Below are positions 37,901-46,781 of a stretch of 64,000 nucleotides of DNA, in pieces. The notes beneath the pieces are model-generated. The model had not been told where the DNA came from, searched no databases, and worked only from the letters and a program-made list of their open reading frames with translations. Source of the DNA: Dyella monticola (GTDB lineage Bacteria; Pseudomonadota; Gammaproteobacteria; Xanthomonadales; Rhodanobacteraceae). The position numbers and the translations under genes are program-made. Position 1 is the first letter of the stretch. Every line of letters begins with the position of its first letter. The DNA lies in the NCBI RefSeq assembly GCF_003363155.1, contig NZ_QRBE01000015.1:43796-107795 (forward strand), read 5' to 3'.

Positions 37901-40900
37901 GTGACACCATCGAGCGAACCGATGCTTTGATTGCCGCCGTTGGAGATATCCAGCGTGCCGCCGCCGCTCAAACTCACGGCGCCGGTGGCTGCAAGGCTTC
38001 CGCCCAGAGCCATCGACAAGGTGCCGTCGTTGATCGTAGTGCCGCCCGTGTAGCTGTCGGCGCCGTCCAACGTCAATGTCCCCGCGCCGTTCTTCGTCAA
38101 CGAACCCGTTCCCGCGATCACGCCGTTGAGCGTGATCGCATTGGAACCCAGCACATCCAGCCCGGCATTGCCGTTGAGTGCGATGTCATTGGCCACGGTC
38201 ACCGCCGTCGCCGCATCCAAGGTGCTGGCACCGTTGACCGCCAGCCCGCCGACGCCCAGCGCACTGTTGTTGCCGAGGATCAAGCCGCCCGCATTGAGCG
38301 CCACGCCGCCGCTGAAGCTGCTGGCACCGTCCAAGGTCTGCACGCCGGGACCATTCTTGATCAGGCCGCCGGTACCGGTGATCGAACCGGCGAACGTCGC
38401 ATTGCCGACACCGCCAAGCATCAGCGTGTTGCCGCCGAGACTGACGGTGCTGCCGGCCACGCCGCTCAAGGAACCGATGGATTGATTGCCGCCGGCGGAG
38501 ATATCGAAACCCGTGCCGGCAGCGGCCAGAATCACCGCACCCGTGCCCGCGAGACTGCCGCCGGCACCGATCGCCAGCGTACCTGCGTCGATGGTGGTGC
38601 CGCCGGTGAAGGTATTGGTACCGGTCAGCGTTTCAGTGCCGGTGCCCTGCTTGATCAAGCCGCCGGTACCGGTGATCGAACCGCTGAACACACCGTTAGT
38701 GGCGCCTCCTACCGTCGTGTCGTTCGCGCCAAGATCGACCACGCCACCGCCGCTAAGCGTGCCGATGTTCTGCGTTCCACTACCGGCGGACAGATCCAGC
38801 GTGGCGCCAGTGGCCAGATTGACGAAACCGCTACCATCCAGGCTCGCACCAGCGCCCAGCGCCAGCGTGCCCGAATCGATAAAGGTGCCGCCGGTATACG
38901 TGTTGACGCCGTTCAAGGTCAGCGTTGCCGAACCTTCCTTATCCAAACTGCCGCTGCCAGACAGCACGCCATTGAGCGTAAGCGCGTTGCTACCTTCCAC
39001 GATCAGTGCGGCGTTGAGATTGATGTTGTTATTGAGCGTGACGGCAGTGTCAGAATCCAGCGACGCATTGCCACCTACGGTAAGTGCGCCGGTGCCCAGC
39101 GCACTGTTGTTGCCGACGATCAAGCCACCGGCGTTGAGCGTCACACCGCCGCTGAAGGTGCTGGCGCCGTCCAGGGTTTGCACCCCGGCACCATTCTTGA
39201 CTAAGCCACCGCTGCCGCTGACCACGCCGCCGAAAGCGGTATCGCCTACGCCGCCGAGCGTCAGCGTATTGCCGCCAAGACTGACGTTGCCGGAGGCACC
39301 GGCCAGCGAACCGATGGTCTGGTTGCCGCCACCAGAAATATCCAGCGTGCCGCTGCCAGCCATGGTGACCGCGCCGGTGGCCGACAAACTGCCGCCCGCA
39401 CCGATCGCCAACGTGCCTGACAAAATCGTGGTACCGCCGGTATACGTATTCGCACCGGTCAGCGTAAGCGTGGAACTGCTGTTCACGGTGAGGCTGCCGC
39501 CACCGGAAATGACGCCGCCCAGGGTCAACGCGTTGCCGCCCTGCACGGTCAATCCCGCCCCCGTACCCAACACCACGTTGTTACCCAGATCGACGCCGCT
39601 GCTACTGGCCGCCAGTGTCACCGCACCATTTACGTTTACCGCGCCGGTGCCTAATGCGCTGTTGTTGCCGACGATCAAGCCGCCCGCATTGAACGCAATG
39701 CCGCCACTGAACGCGCTGGTGCCGTTCAAGGTTTGCGTACCGGAACCGTTCTTGATCAAGCCGCCGGTACCGCTGATCGAACCGTCGAAGTCGGTGTCGC
39801 CGATACCGCCAAGCATCAAGTTGTTGCCTCCCAACGCAACGCTGGTGCCGGCGACGCCGCTCAACGATCCGATCGCCTGATTGCCGCCGCTGGAGATATC
39901 GAAGCTCGCGCCGGCAACGGCCAGGTTGACCGCCGTGCTGCCTGCCAATCCGCCGCCACTGCCCACCGCGACCGTGCCGGCGTCGATGGTGAGTCCGCCG
40001 GTAAATACATTGGCGCCCGTCAGCGTCTCGGTGCCGGTGCCCTGCTTGATCAAGCCGCCGGTGCCGCTGATGGTGCCGCCGAAGATCGCATTGTCGAGGG
40101 TGCCGAAGACCAGCGAATTGGCACCGAGCAAGAGCGAGCTGCCAGCAAAGCCCGATAGATCGCCGATGGTCTGGGTGCCGTTGGCGTCAGACAGATCGAA
40201 GGCCGCGCCCAGTCCATCCAGAACCAAGGCACTGCTGCTGTTGATGCTGCCATTCGCACCCAACTGCACCGTGCCCACATTGATGGTGAGGCCGCCACTG
40301 AAGGTATTGGCACCATTGAGGATAAGCGTGTCGGGGCCATTCTTGATCAAGCCTCCGGCACCGGAAATCGCACCGTCCAGCGTCATCTGCTGGTTGCCCG
40401 CGAGCGTCAGCGCGGCGGCGAGATTGATGTTGTTGGCCAGATCGAGCGTACCCGTGCTCCCATCCAGCGCCGCCGCACCGCCGACATTCAACACGCCACT
40501 GCCCAAGGCGTTGCTATTGCCCAGCAGCAGCACGCCGCCGTTCAAGGCCACGCCACCGCTGAAATTGTTATTGCCATTGAGCGTGAGCGTCGTGCTGCCG
40601 TTCTTGATCAACGCGCCGCTGCCGGTGATGGTGCCGTTGAGAGTGAGATTCTGCGAACCGTCCACGCTCAGCCCGACACCCGTACCCAGGTCGACCGCGT
40701 TGTTCAGCGTCAGCGCTGTGGTTTCACTCAGTGAGCTATCGCCGTTGACGCTCAGAGTGCCGGATCCAAGCGCCTGTGCGTTGCCGAGCACCACGCTGCC
40801 CGCATCGAGCTGCACGCCACCGGTAAAGGTGTTGGCGCCATTCAACGTCAGCACACCGCTGCCGTCCTGAAGCAGGCTGCCGCCGTTGCTGATCACCCCA

Positions 40901-43746
40901 TTGAGCGTGAGCGCCTGACTGCCAAACAGTTGCAAAACGCTGCCGGGACCCAGCACCACGTTGTTGGCCAACGTCACGCTCGTCGTCGTGCCCAGGCTGG
41001 TACCGAGCGCACCGTTTACCGTCAGCACGCCAGTGCCCAGCGCACTGTTGTTGCCGATCAGCAGGCCGCCCTGCGACAGCACTACGCCGCCCGTGAAGGT
41101 ATTGCTGCCGCTAAGCGTTTCCACGCCGTCACCGACTTTCACCAACCCGCCGGAGCCTTCGATCAAGCCAGCGAAGGATTGATTGGTGACGTCGCCGAAG
41201 GTGAGCGTATTGGCGCCGAGATTGACGGTGCCGCCAGTGCCGAACAATTCGCCGACGGTCTGGTTGCCGCCGCCGGAAAGATCCAGGGTGCCCCCCGCCG
41301 CCAAATCCACGTCGACATTCGTCGACAACGAACCCAGCGCGCCCATGGCGACCGTGCCGCTAGTGACGATCAGGTCGCCGCTGAAAGTGCTGGCGCCATT
41401 CAAGGTCAGCGTGCTCGATCCATCCATGTTCAGGCTGCCGATGCCGCTCACGGCACCGTTCAAGGTCAGCGCATTGTCGAGCGGGAGGGTAAGCACGCTG
41501 CCGCCGGCGAGATTGATGTTGTTGGCCACGGACAACGCCAGCGATCCTATTAGCGATGCATTGCCGCTTACGCTCAGCGCACCGGTGCCAAGTCCCAGGC
41601 TGCTGCCCAGCACCACTTCGCCGGCTCTGAGGTTCAAGCCATCAAAGCTGTTGGCGCCATTCAAGATCAGCGCCGACGCGCCGTCCTTGATCACGCTGCC
41701 CGTGCCGGCGACGGTGCCGTTCAAGGTGATCGGCTGGCCGCCGAGGAAATCCAGGTCATTGCTTGCGCCGTTGATAACGAAATTGTTGGTCAGCGTCAGC
41801 GCAGCCGTGCCGTCCATGCTTACCTGGCCGCCCACCGTCACGGTGCCCGTGCCCATCGCGCTGTTATTGCCGAGCAAGAGCCCGCCGCCGATCAAGTCCG
41901 TGCCACCGGTGAAGACGCTGACGCCACCCAGTGTCTGGATACCGGTCCCGAGTTTCACCAAGCCGCCCAAACCCGTGATGGAGCCGTTGAACATGGTATT
42001 GCCCAAGCCGTTGAGCGTGAGCATGTTGACGCCCAGATTGACAGTTCCCCCCACACCGGCCAGCGAGCCGATGCTTTGATTGCCACCCAACGAAAGATCG
42101 AGCGTGGTACCGGCGGCAAGGCTGATCGCGCCGGTCGGTGACAACACGCCGCCCGCTCCTACTGCCAGCGTGCCGCTATTGAGCAAGAAGCTGCCGCTGA
42201 GACTATCCATGCTGACCAGGTTCAGCGTGCCCGCGCCGTTCCAGCTGATGCTGCCTGCACCGGACAAGCCACCTGCCAAGCTAAGCGGATTACTGCCCAG
42301 CAGCGCCAAGGTGCCCGCATTGATCTGGATGGCGTTGACAAGACTCAACGCACTCGTTGTATCGAGCGATGCACTGCCGTTCACGCTCAAGGCACCGGTA
42401 CCCATCGATGCGGCGCTGCCCAGAACCAGGCCGCCGGACATCAGGGTTACGCCACCGCTGAAGGTATTGACCGCGCTCAAGGTAATCGGCGCGGTATCGC
42501 TGATGGTCAGTGCGCCAGTGAGTGGACCGTTGTCGGAGATCACGCCACTCAGCGTGAACGCATTGGTGCCTTCCAGCGAAAAATTCGCGCCGAGAGCAAT
42601 CGTGTCGGCCACGTTCAAGCCCGACACGGCCGCTTCGATCCCGCCGCCGCTAACCGTCAAATGCGTGCCGAATACGCCGGCGCTGTTGAAATTGACCAGG
42701 CCGTCGTTGATCGCGGTACTCCCGCTGACAAGATTGCCCTGCAGATTCCAGGTACCGCTGTTGACGGTGAGATCCTGGAAATCCAGGTAATTGCTGGCGC
42801 TGATGGTGGTTACCGGGCCGCCCGTGCCCGAACCTGTTCCGGTCGCCGAATTCTGCAGCACCAGCATGTTGTTGCTGCCCGAACCGGCATCCACTTTGCC
42901 GGTCGCGGCGAAATTCACCGTGGCGGTGCCAGCCGTCACCGTACCGGCTGTCGCGACACCGTCGTCGTTGACGCTGGAGCCGGATACCGCCGTGAACACG
43001 TTTCCACTGGGTGTGTTGCCGAGATAGACACTGCCGTTGATCGTGCCGGCATTCAGGAAAATGTTTTGCGCGCCGGTGCCAGTGGGCGCAAGAAAACCAA
43101 TGCGGCCAGTGATCGTGGCGTTAGCGGCGTTGGTGAAATTCACCGCGCCGCCACCGTAGCTGAGGATGGCCGGCGCATCGGCCGCGGTGAACGTGCCGAC
43201 ACCGAAAATCGACATGCCGATGCTGCCGCTGTTCTGCACCGTCGCGATACCATTCTGGCCGTTCTGAATGATCAGCGCCTGGCCGCCAAAGCCATTCAGC
43301 GAGGCGATATTCACCACTCCGTTGATCACACCGCCGGCCTGGTTGTTGACCGCAATGGCGTTACCTGCGCTATTGCCCAGAACCGCACCCGAGGCGGCCA
43401 AGTCGAGGCCGCCGTTGACAACCGGATCGATCACACCCTGGTTGTTCAGCGTGATGCCATTGCCATTCAAGGTCAGCGCCTCGCCACCCACGATCGGCGG
43501 CACGCTGAGCACGGCGGCGCTCAGGCCGCCCGAGGCGCCCTGCACGTTCACGACCACGTTGCCGATGCTGCTGGCGTAGGAGTTGGTATTGGTGCCAGCC
43601 GCACAGGTAATCACCGGACTGGCCACTGTGCACTGAGCGAAAGCGGCTTGGCTGACTGCAGCCAGCAGCACCACAGGCGTCAGCGCCAGGACGATGCCTT
43701 TGGCCAAACGGTTCCGGCGCAGACGCGCGATGCGACGCTGATGCAT
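34924..43746 (-). CDS. Giant autotransporter (type Va) with passenger-associated beta-strand repeats
   Basis: 2,940-residue autotransporter. An extended basic signal peptide (MHQRRIARLRRNRLAKG, then a hydrophobic stretch ending QAAFAQ) leads a very long passenger of beta-helix type. From about residue 420 it contains about 22 autotransporter-associated repeats of 65-120 residues with the core N-T-F-S-G-G and G-N-N-S-A-L-G-T-G-A-L. A Pro-rich linker (PPSPPSPPASV) precedes a C-terminal beta-barrel ending LSVGFTMHF. It probably acts as a surface adhesin or biofilm factor; no catalytic motif is visible. The ATG at 43746 has GGGGAAAGGG upstream. The 273-base gap before it holds a TCGCCC/GGGCGA hairpin (43774-43790) in the probable 5' leader. 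Confidence 0.95.
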   Translation of the reverse strand: MHQRRIARLRRNRLAKGIVLALTPVVLLAAVSQAAFAQCTVASPVITCAAGTNTNSYASSIGNVVVNVQGASGGLSAAVLSVPPIVGGEALTLNGNGITLNNQGVIDPVVNGGLDLAASGAVLGNSAGNAIAVNNQAGGVINGVVNIASLNGFGGQALIIQNGQNGIATVQNSGSIGMSIFGVGTFTAADAPAILSYGGGAVNFTNAANATITGRIGFLAPTGTGAQNIFLNAGTINGSVYLGNTPSGNVFTAVSGSSVNDDGVATAGTVTAGTATVNFAATGKVDAGSGSNNMLVLQNSATGTGSGTGGPVTTISASNYLDFQDLTVNSGTWNLQGNLVSGSTAINDGLVNFNSAGVFGTHLTVSGGGIEAAVSGLNVADTIALGANFSLEGTNAFTLSGVISDNGPLTGALTISDTAPITLSAVNTFSGGVTLMSGGLVLGSAASMGTGALSVNGSASLDTTSALSLVNAIQINAGTLALLGSNPLSLAGGLSGAGSISWNGAGTLNLVSMDSLSGSFLLNSGTLAVGAGGVLSPTGAISLAAGTTLDLSLGGNQSIGSLAGVGGTVNLGVNMLTLNGLGNTMFNGSITGLGGLVKLGTGIQTLGGVSVFTGGTDLIGGGLLLGNNSAMGTGTVTVGGQVSMDGTAALTLTNNFVINGASNDLDFLGGQPITLNGTVAGTGSVIKDGASALILNGANSFDGLNLRAGEVVLGSSLGLGTGALSVSGNASLIGSLALSVANNINLAGGSVLTLPLDNALTLNGAVSGIGSLNMDGSSTLTLNGASTFSGDLIVTSGTVAMGALGSLSTNVDVDLAAGGTLDLSGGGNQTVGELFGTGGTVNLGANTLTFGDVTNQSFAGLIEGSGGLVKVGDGVETLSGSNTFTGGVVLSQGGLLIGNNSALGTGVLTVNGALGTSLGTTTSVTLANNVVLGPGSVLQLFGSQALTLNGVISNGGSLLQDGSGVLTLNGANTFTGGVQLDAGSVVLGNAQALGSGTLSVNGDSSLSETTALTLNNAVDLGTGVGLSVDGSQNLTLNGTITGSGALIKNGSTTLTLNGNNNFSGGVALNGGVLLLGNSNALGSGVLNVGGAAALDGSTGTLDLANNINLAAALTLAGNQQMTLDGAISGAGGLIKNGPDTLILNGANTFSGGLTINVGTVQLGANGSINSSSALVLDGLGAAFDLSDANGTQTIGDLSGFAGSSLLLGANSLVFGTLDNAIFGGTISGTGGLIKQGTGTETLTGANVFTGGLTIDAGTVAVGSGGGLAGSTAVNLAVAGASFDISSGGNQAIGSLSGVAGTSVALGGNNLMLGGIGDTDFDGSISGTGGLIKNGSGTQTLNGTSAFSGGIAFNAGGLIVGNNSALGTGAVNVNGAVTLAASSSGVDLGNNVVLGTGAGLTVQGGNALTLGGVISGGGSLTVNSSSTLTLTGANTYTGGTTILSGTLAIGAGGSLSATGAVTMAGSGTLDISGGGNQTIGSLAGASGNVSLGGNTLTLGGVGDTAFGGVVSGSGGLVKNGAGVQTLDGASTFSGGVTLNAGGLIVGNNSALGTGALTVGGNASLDSDTAVTLNNNINLNAALIVEGSNALTLNGVLSGSGSLDKEGSATLTLNGVNTYTGGTFIDSGTLALGAGASLDGSGFVNLATGATLDLSAGSGTQNIGTLSGGGVVDLGANDTTVGGATNGVFSGSITGTGGLIKQGTGTETLTGTNTFTGGTTIDAGTLAIGAGGSLAGTGAVILAAAGTGFDISAGGNQSIGSLSGVAGSTVSLGGNTLMLGGVGNATFAGSITGTGGLIKNGPGVQTLDGASSFSGGVALNAGGLILGNNSALGVGGLAVNGASTLDAATAVTVANDIALNGNAGLDVLGSNAITLNGVIAGTGSLTKNGAGTLTLDGADSYTGGTTINDGTLSMALGGSLAATGAVSLSGGGTLDISNGGNQSIGSLDGVTGNVTLGNNNLTLNGVGDTSFGGVISGNGGVIKNGSGVQTLGGANTFSGGVALNAGGLVVGNATALGSGALNVGGAVSLDASGAVSAANNVNLAAGSSLDVLGGNALTLSGTIAGSGSLIKDGIATLTLTGANTYTGGTTINNGTLAIGAGGSLAATGAVVLADNGTLDISNANSNQSIGVLAGTGGAITLGTNSLGFGDASDQSFSGAISGSGALFKYGNGIETLNGNSSYSGGTVLNAGGLIVGNNNALGTGTLTVAADATLDSAGAITLANDVDLGAGTTLTLPGAGALSFSGTVSGAGNLIKNGSATLSLDGDNTFTGGVLMNGGTLDLGNDHALGSGALTVNASVALQSSTAVAVANAVVLNAGSTLAVSGNANSIALSGVISGAGKLTVSGASAMTLSGSNTFSGGLTLQGGNLQLGNDNALGTGALTVAAASTLGATTALNVTANIALNSALTESGDQSLTLNGTLSGAGGLTKAGTGTLTLDSVNTYTGATTVSAGTLEVGDSHSANASISSDVTVQNAGTLRGHGTIDGNVVSDGILWPGGSVGTLTIDGNYRQNAGGTMQFDITPTQASSLIVSGNAVLGGTLDLIFAPGTYSADTFTLVKAGSLSGTFATVNSTVPGSLKSQITYSATETQLVLSTAQSQTTPPSPPSPPASVKIPPLDGSLYGNMMRAVNIAAQQDMSSVLDVALMPRGTQCDGDHAAAMQNVASSCGTGAWAQYTGSSLSLDGADGSNSTTFGLLGGADYAFGDVIHAGAEAGVGQVNGNDPLGGNGRVESVHGGVYTYADAGPTVLTAAIDGMHDEYHFRRATGIGTATATPSGSMLSAALQAAWPLQLSQWRLTPKVGALYQQQTLNGFSETLFSSNANASSFPVDGSSHRYDALLPYAAMAIEHSFVAHGVAYVPQLSFGYRYDTHESATPIVQVAAQDGTLFALPGAMQGRGLGTASARIMAQAGASWGLYADYQTFFGSHLRDNALSVGFTMHF
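36355..42480 (-). repeat. Tandem degenerate repeats inside the autotransporter
   Basis: About 22 in-frame repeats. Two interleaved types alternate in the middle part: one with AGGLIVGNNSALGTGA and one with GTLAIGAGGSLAGTGAV. Several neighbouring copies are near-identical at the protein level, indicating recent duplication or conversion. Confidence 0.85.
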
Positions 43747-44019
43747 ACCCTTTCCCCTGTGAAGTCATGCACGTCGCCCATTGCGGGCGATCAGGAGGAT
43801 TCTCCCCCCGCTCGAAAACGCCGGCAAGGGTGCCAAATGGCCTCGTTCCGGCGCATGGAGGATGGCCTCAGAACATTACAAGCGTGAAGGCATGCGGGCG
43901 ACCACCGGCCCGACGTTGTCGATCAACGATTCGATGTGAATGATGATTCGTTCGTTGCCGTAGCCTCGATAACGCCGGTTGATCGCCCAACCCTCGCCGG
44001 TGGCGCACACGAACGATGC

Positions 44020-45372
44020 TCAGTCCTCATCGGTTGCCGATGGACGGCTTGGCAACCACAGCTGCGCCAACGCACCGGGTGCATCCTTGCGCGCGATCAA
44101 TGTGATGCCGCCATCGTGCGCTTCGGCAATCTGCCGAGCGAGCGTGAGGCCGATGCCGGAGCCACCCGGTTTGGTGGTGAAAAACGGTACAAACAAGTTG
44201 TCGGTCGGTGGCGGACCAGGACCGTCGTCTTCCACCTCGATGAGGATGCGTTCGGCCTGGCGACGCCAGCGCAGACGTACACCGCCGTCGGGCAGTGATG
44301 CGTCCACCGCGTTGCGCAGCAGATTGATGAGTGCTTGTTCGAGTTGGTCGGGATCGGCGTCGACCGTCAGCGGCTCGCCTGCTTCCACGATCACCGGCAG
44401 ACGGTGCTCCAGCTTCGCCAGCCTGACTAGCCACACGGACAGATCCACGGCGCGCGGCTGTGGCGGCGGCAGACGTGCCAGTGTGCTGTAACGGGCGAGG
44501 AAACGCGTCAGCGCTTCGGCGCGATGACCGATGAGCTCGAGTCCGCCACAGAAATCCTCGCGCCAGTCGTCCGGCAGCGGCTCACGCGAGGCCAGCGTCG
44601 CCAGCGTGCCCGCCATCGACTGGATCGGTGCCAACGAGTTGTTCACCTCGTGGCCAAGCACACGCAACAGGCGTTGCCATGCCAGGCGTTCTTCTTCGCG
44701 CAGCACGCGGCCTACGTCGTTCACGACCAGCAATTGGCCGCCACGACCGTCACTGCGCAGCCCTGTGCGACGCACATCGAAGCGACCGCTGCGACCGGGG
44801 AACGCATGCGTGAGCAGGCGTGCACTGGGCCCTTCCAACAGTGATGCAAGGCCGAGCTCTGCCGCGCTGCGACCGAACAGGCGGTGGCGCTTGGCATCCA
44901 GCAGGCGTTGTGCGGCGGGATTGAGCAGCCGCAGCCGGTGCTGCTCGTCGAACACGAACACGGCGCTGTCCAAGGCCGCCAACGTCTTGCCGAGCAGGTA
45001 GGACGATTCCTCGAACTGCAGTCGTTCGTGCTGCAAGCGCTCGGCCAGCGCGTTGATGTCATAGATCGCATCGCCCAGCACGCCTCCCTGCACGCCGCGC
45101 AGGCTGTAATCACCGTGACGCAAGGCTTCGAGCAAGCCCGACAGCGTGTACAGGGGAAACACTACGCGCCGGTACTGCCAGCGCACCAACAGCAGCGTGG
45201 CGATGATGGCCGCGCCGACGCACGCCCAGCGCAACGAATCACCCCATGGCGTCAAGGCGAGCGCCAACGCGACAAGCAACGCCGGCATCGCCGCCAGCAG
45301 GCTGCCCAAGAGCACGCGCCGCTCGAAGCGCGGCATGCGACCTGCGCGTTGCGCGGGGGATTCAGTCGGCAT
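44020..45372 (-). CDS. Sensor histidine kinase (NtrY-like) of the ABC exporter operon
   Basis: 450-residue membrane kinase. Two transmembrane segments (about 20-42 and 47-65) are separated by a very short periplasmic loop, so the signal is probably sensed in or near the membrane. A HAMP-like stretch and a PAS domain (about 130-225, VFVFDEQHRLRLLNPAA) follow. His241 in RVLGHEVNNSLAPIQSM is the phosphorylation site; the ATPase domain shows NLLRNAVDAS, DDGPGPP and GSGIGLTLARQIAEAH. It overlaps the upstream response regulator by 11 bases and phosphorylates it by inference. Last gene of the exporter operon. Confidence 0.92.
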   Translation of the reverse strand: MPTESPAQRAGRMPRFERRVLLGSLLAAMPALLVALALALTPWGDSLRWACVGAAIIATLLLVRWQYRRVVFPLYTLSGLLEALRHGDYSLRGVQGGVLGDAIYDINALAERLQHERLQFEESSYLLGKTLAALDSAVFVFDEQHRLRLLNPAAQRLLDAKRHRLFGRSAAELGLASLLEGPSARLLTHAFPGRSGRFDVRRTGLRSDGRGGQLLVVNDVGRVLREEERLAWQRLLRVLGHEVNNSLAPIQSMAGTLATLASREPLPDDWREDFCGGLELIGHRAEALTRFLARYSTLARLPPPQPRAVDLSVWLVRLAKLEHRLPVIVEAGEPLTVDADPDQLEQALINLLRNAVDASLPDGGVRLRWRRQAERILIEVEDDGPGPPPTDNLFVPFFTTKPGGSGIGLTLARQIAEAHDGGITLIARKDAPGALAQLWLPSRPSATDED

Positions 45373-46765
45373 CGCCGCTCGCGTCGCGCAGCTCGTGTTT
45401 TTCCAGCCGGCGATACAGCGACTGGCGGGTAATCCCCAGCGCGTCGGCGGCGCGTTGCAGGTTGCCGTCGAAGCGCCCCAGTGCGCGCTGCACCAGATGC
45501 GCTTCGGCTTGCTCCAGCGTCATACCGTCCAGATCAGCGGCCGGTTGCGGGGTGGATTGGCCAAACGCCAATGCCGCCGCGCTTACTTCATCGTGCTCGG
45601 CCAGCAGCGCCGCGCGTTCCATCAGATGTTGCAGCTCGCGCACATTGCCGGGCCAGCGCCAACCCGTCAGCGCACGCTCGGCCGACGGCGCCAAGCGCAA
45701 TCCGTCGCGTCCATAGCGCGCGGCGTTGCGCATGAGGAAGCTGCGCGCCAGCGGCAGAATGTCCTCGGCCCTCTCGCGCAACGGCGGCAGATGCACTTCC
45801 AACGTATTGAGCCGATACAGCAAATCACGTCGAAAACGGCCTTCGGCCACTTCAAGCGCGAGATCGGCATTGGTCGCCGAGACCAGGCGCACATCGATTT
45901 TTTGCGTGCGCGAGGAACCGAGGCGTTCGAACTCGCCATCCTCCAGCACACGCAGCAGTTTTGGTTGCTGCGCAGCGGGTACGTTGCCCACTTCATCGAG
46001 AAACAGCGTGCCACCGTCGGCCAGTTCGAAGCGGCCGATGCGTTCGCTTTTGGCATCGGTGTAGGCGCCGCGCACGTGGCCGAACAGCTCCGATTCGAAC
46101 ACGCTCTCGGCGATGCCGCCCATGTTCACCTTGACGAGCGAACGCGCCGCGCGCGGCGAACGCTGGTGCAATCGCTGCGCTAGCACGCCCTTGCCGGTGC
46201 CGTTCTCGCCGAGCACCAGTACATTGGCGTCGCTCGCCGCGATGCGCTCCACCAGGGCCAGCACGCGGCGCATGGCTGGCGATTCGGCGATGAGTTCCTC
46301 GCCGGCCTCACCGCGCAGCAACGCGTTCTCCGCTTCCAGACGCCGCTGCTTGCGCGCGCTTTCGGCCAGCGCGATCTGCGCACGCAGCACGCTGACCAGA
46401 CGCGCGTTGTCCCACGGCTTCTCGACGAAATCGGCAGCACCGCGGCGCATTGCCTCCACCGTGAGCGGTACATTGCCCCATGCGGTCATCGCCACCACCG
46501 GCAGCTCGGGAGCAAGTTGGCGCAACGTTTCCAGCAACGCCAACCCTTCCTCGCCCGAGGTGGTGTCACGCGAGTAGTTGCAGTCGATCAGCGCGCAGGC
46601 GAACTCGCGCTTGCGCACGGCATCCATCGCCGCGGCCGGATCGGCCACGCCCACGCTGGCGATGCTTTCGGCCTTCAGCAGCAGGCGCAGCGCCTCGCGC
46701 ACATCGGCCTGATCGTCGGCGATCAGGATGGTGGGGTTCGACTCACGTGCCACGCGATCATTCAT
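45362..46765 (-). CDS. Sigma-54-dependent response regulator (NtrC family)
   Basis: 467-residue activator. The receiver domain (about 10-130) has Asp61 as likely phosphoacceptor (CALIDCNYSRD). The AAA+ domain has Walker A GENGTGKG (186-193), Walker B GGTLFLDEVGN and arginine-finger region RRDLLYRLN. The sigma-54-contacting loop reads GAYTDA (233-238) instead of GAFTGA. The C-terminal Fis-type helix-turn-helix is NLQRAADALGITRQSLYRRLEKH in pieces. It lies 16 bases after the last permease gene and overlaps the kinase gene. The sigma-54 promoter and dyads at 53743-53864 are its probable targets, so the operon would be autoactivated. Confidence 0.94.
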   Translation of the reverse strand: MNDRVARESNPTILIADDQADVREALRLLLKAESIASVGVADPAAAMDAVRKREFACALIDCNYSRDTTSGEEGLALLETLRQLAPELPVVAMTAWGNVPLTVEAMRRGAADFVEKPWDNARLVSVLRAQIALAESARKQRRLEAENALLRGEAGEELIAESPAMRRVLALVERIAASDANVLVLGENGTGKGVLAQRLHQRSPRAARSLVKVNMGGIAESVFESELFGHVRGAYTDAKSERIGRFELADGGTLFLDEVGNVPAAQQPKLLRVLEDGEFERLGSSRTQKIDVRLVSATNADLALEVAEGRFRRDLLYRLNTLEVHLPPLRERAEDILPLARSFLMRNAARYGRDGLRLAPSAERALTGWRWPGNVRELQHLMERAALLAEHDEVSAAALAFGQSTPQPAADLDGMTLEQAEAHLVQRALGRFDGNLQRAADALGITRQSLYRRLEKHELRDASGDAD

Positions 46766-46781
46766 CCGTGCAGTGTAAAGG

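Noticed and set aside
36355..42480. CRISPR-like regularly spaced repeats
   Set aside because: The repeats are in-frame protein repeats of unequal length with degenerate third positions, not identical 25-40 base repeats with unique spacers.
35779..43887. Long plus-strand ORFs (up to 464 codons) opposite the autotransporter
   Set aside because: They mirror the repetitive, GC-rich minus-strand gene; their translations are low-complexity Pro/Ala/Val or Arg/Gly/Ala and repeat with the same period, so they are antisense shadows.
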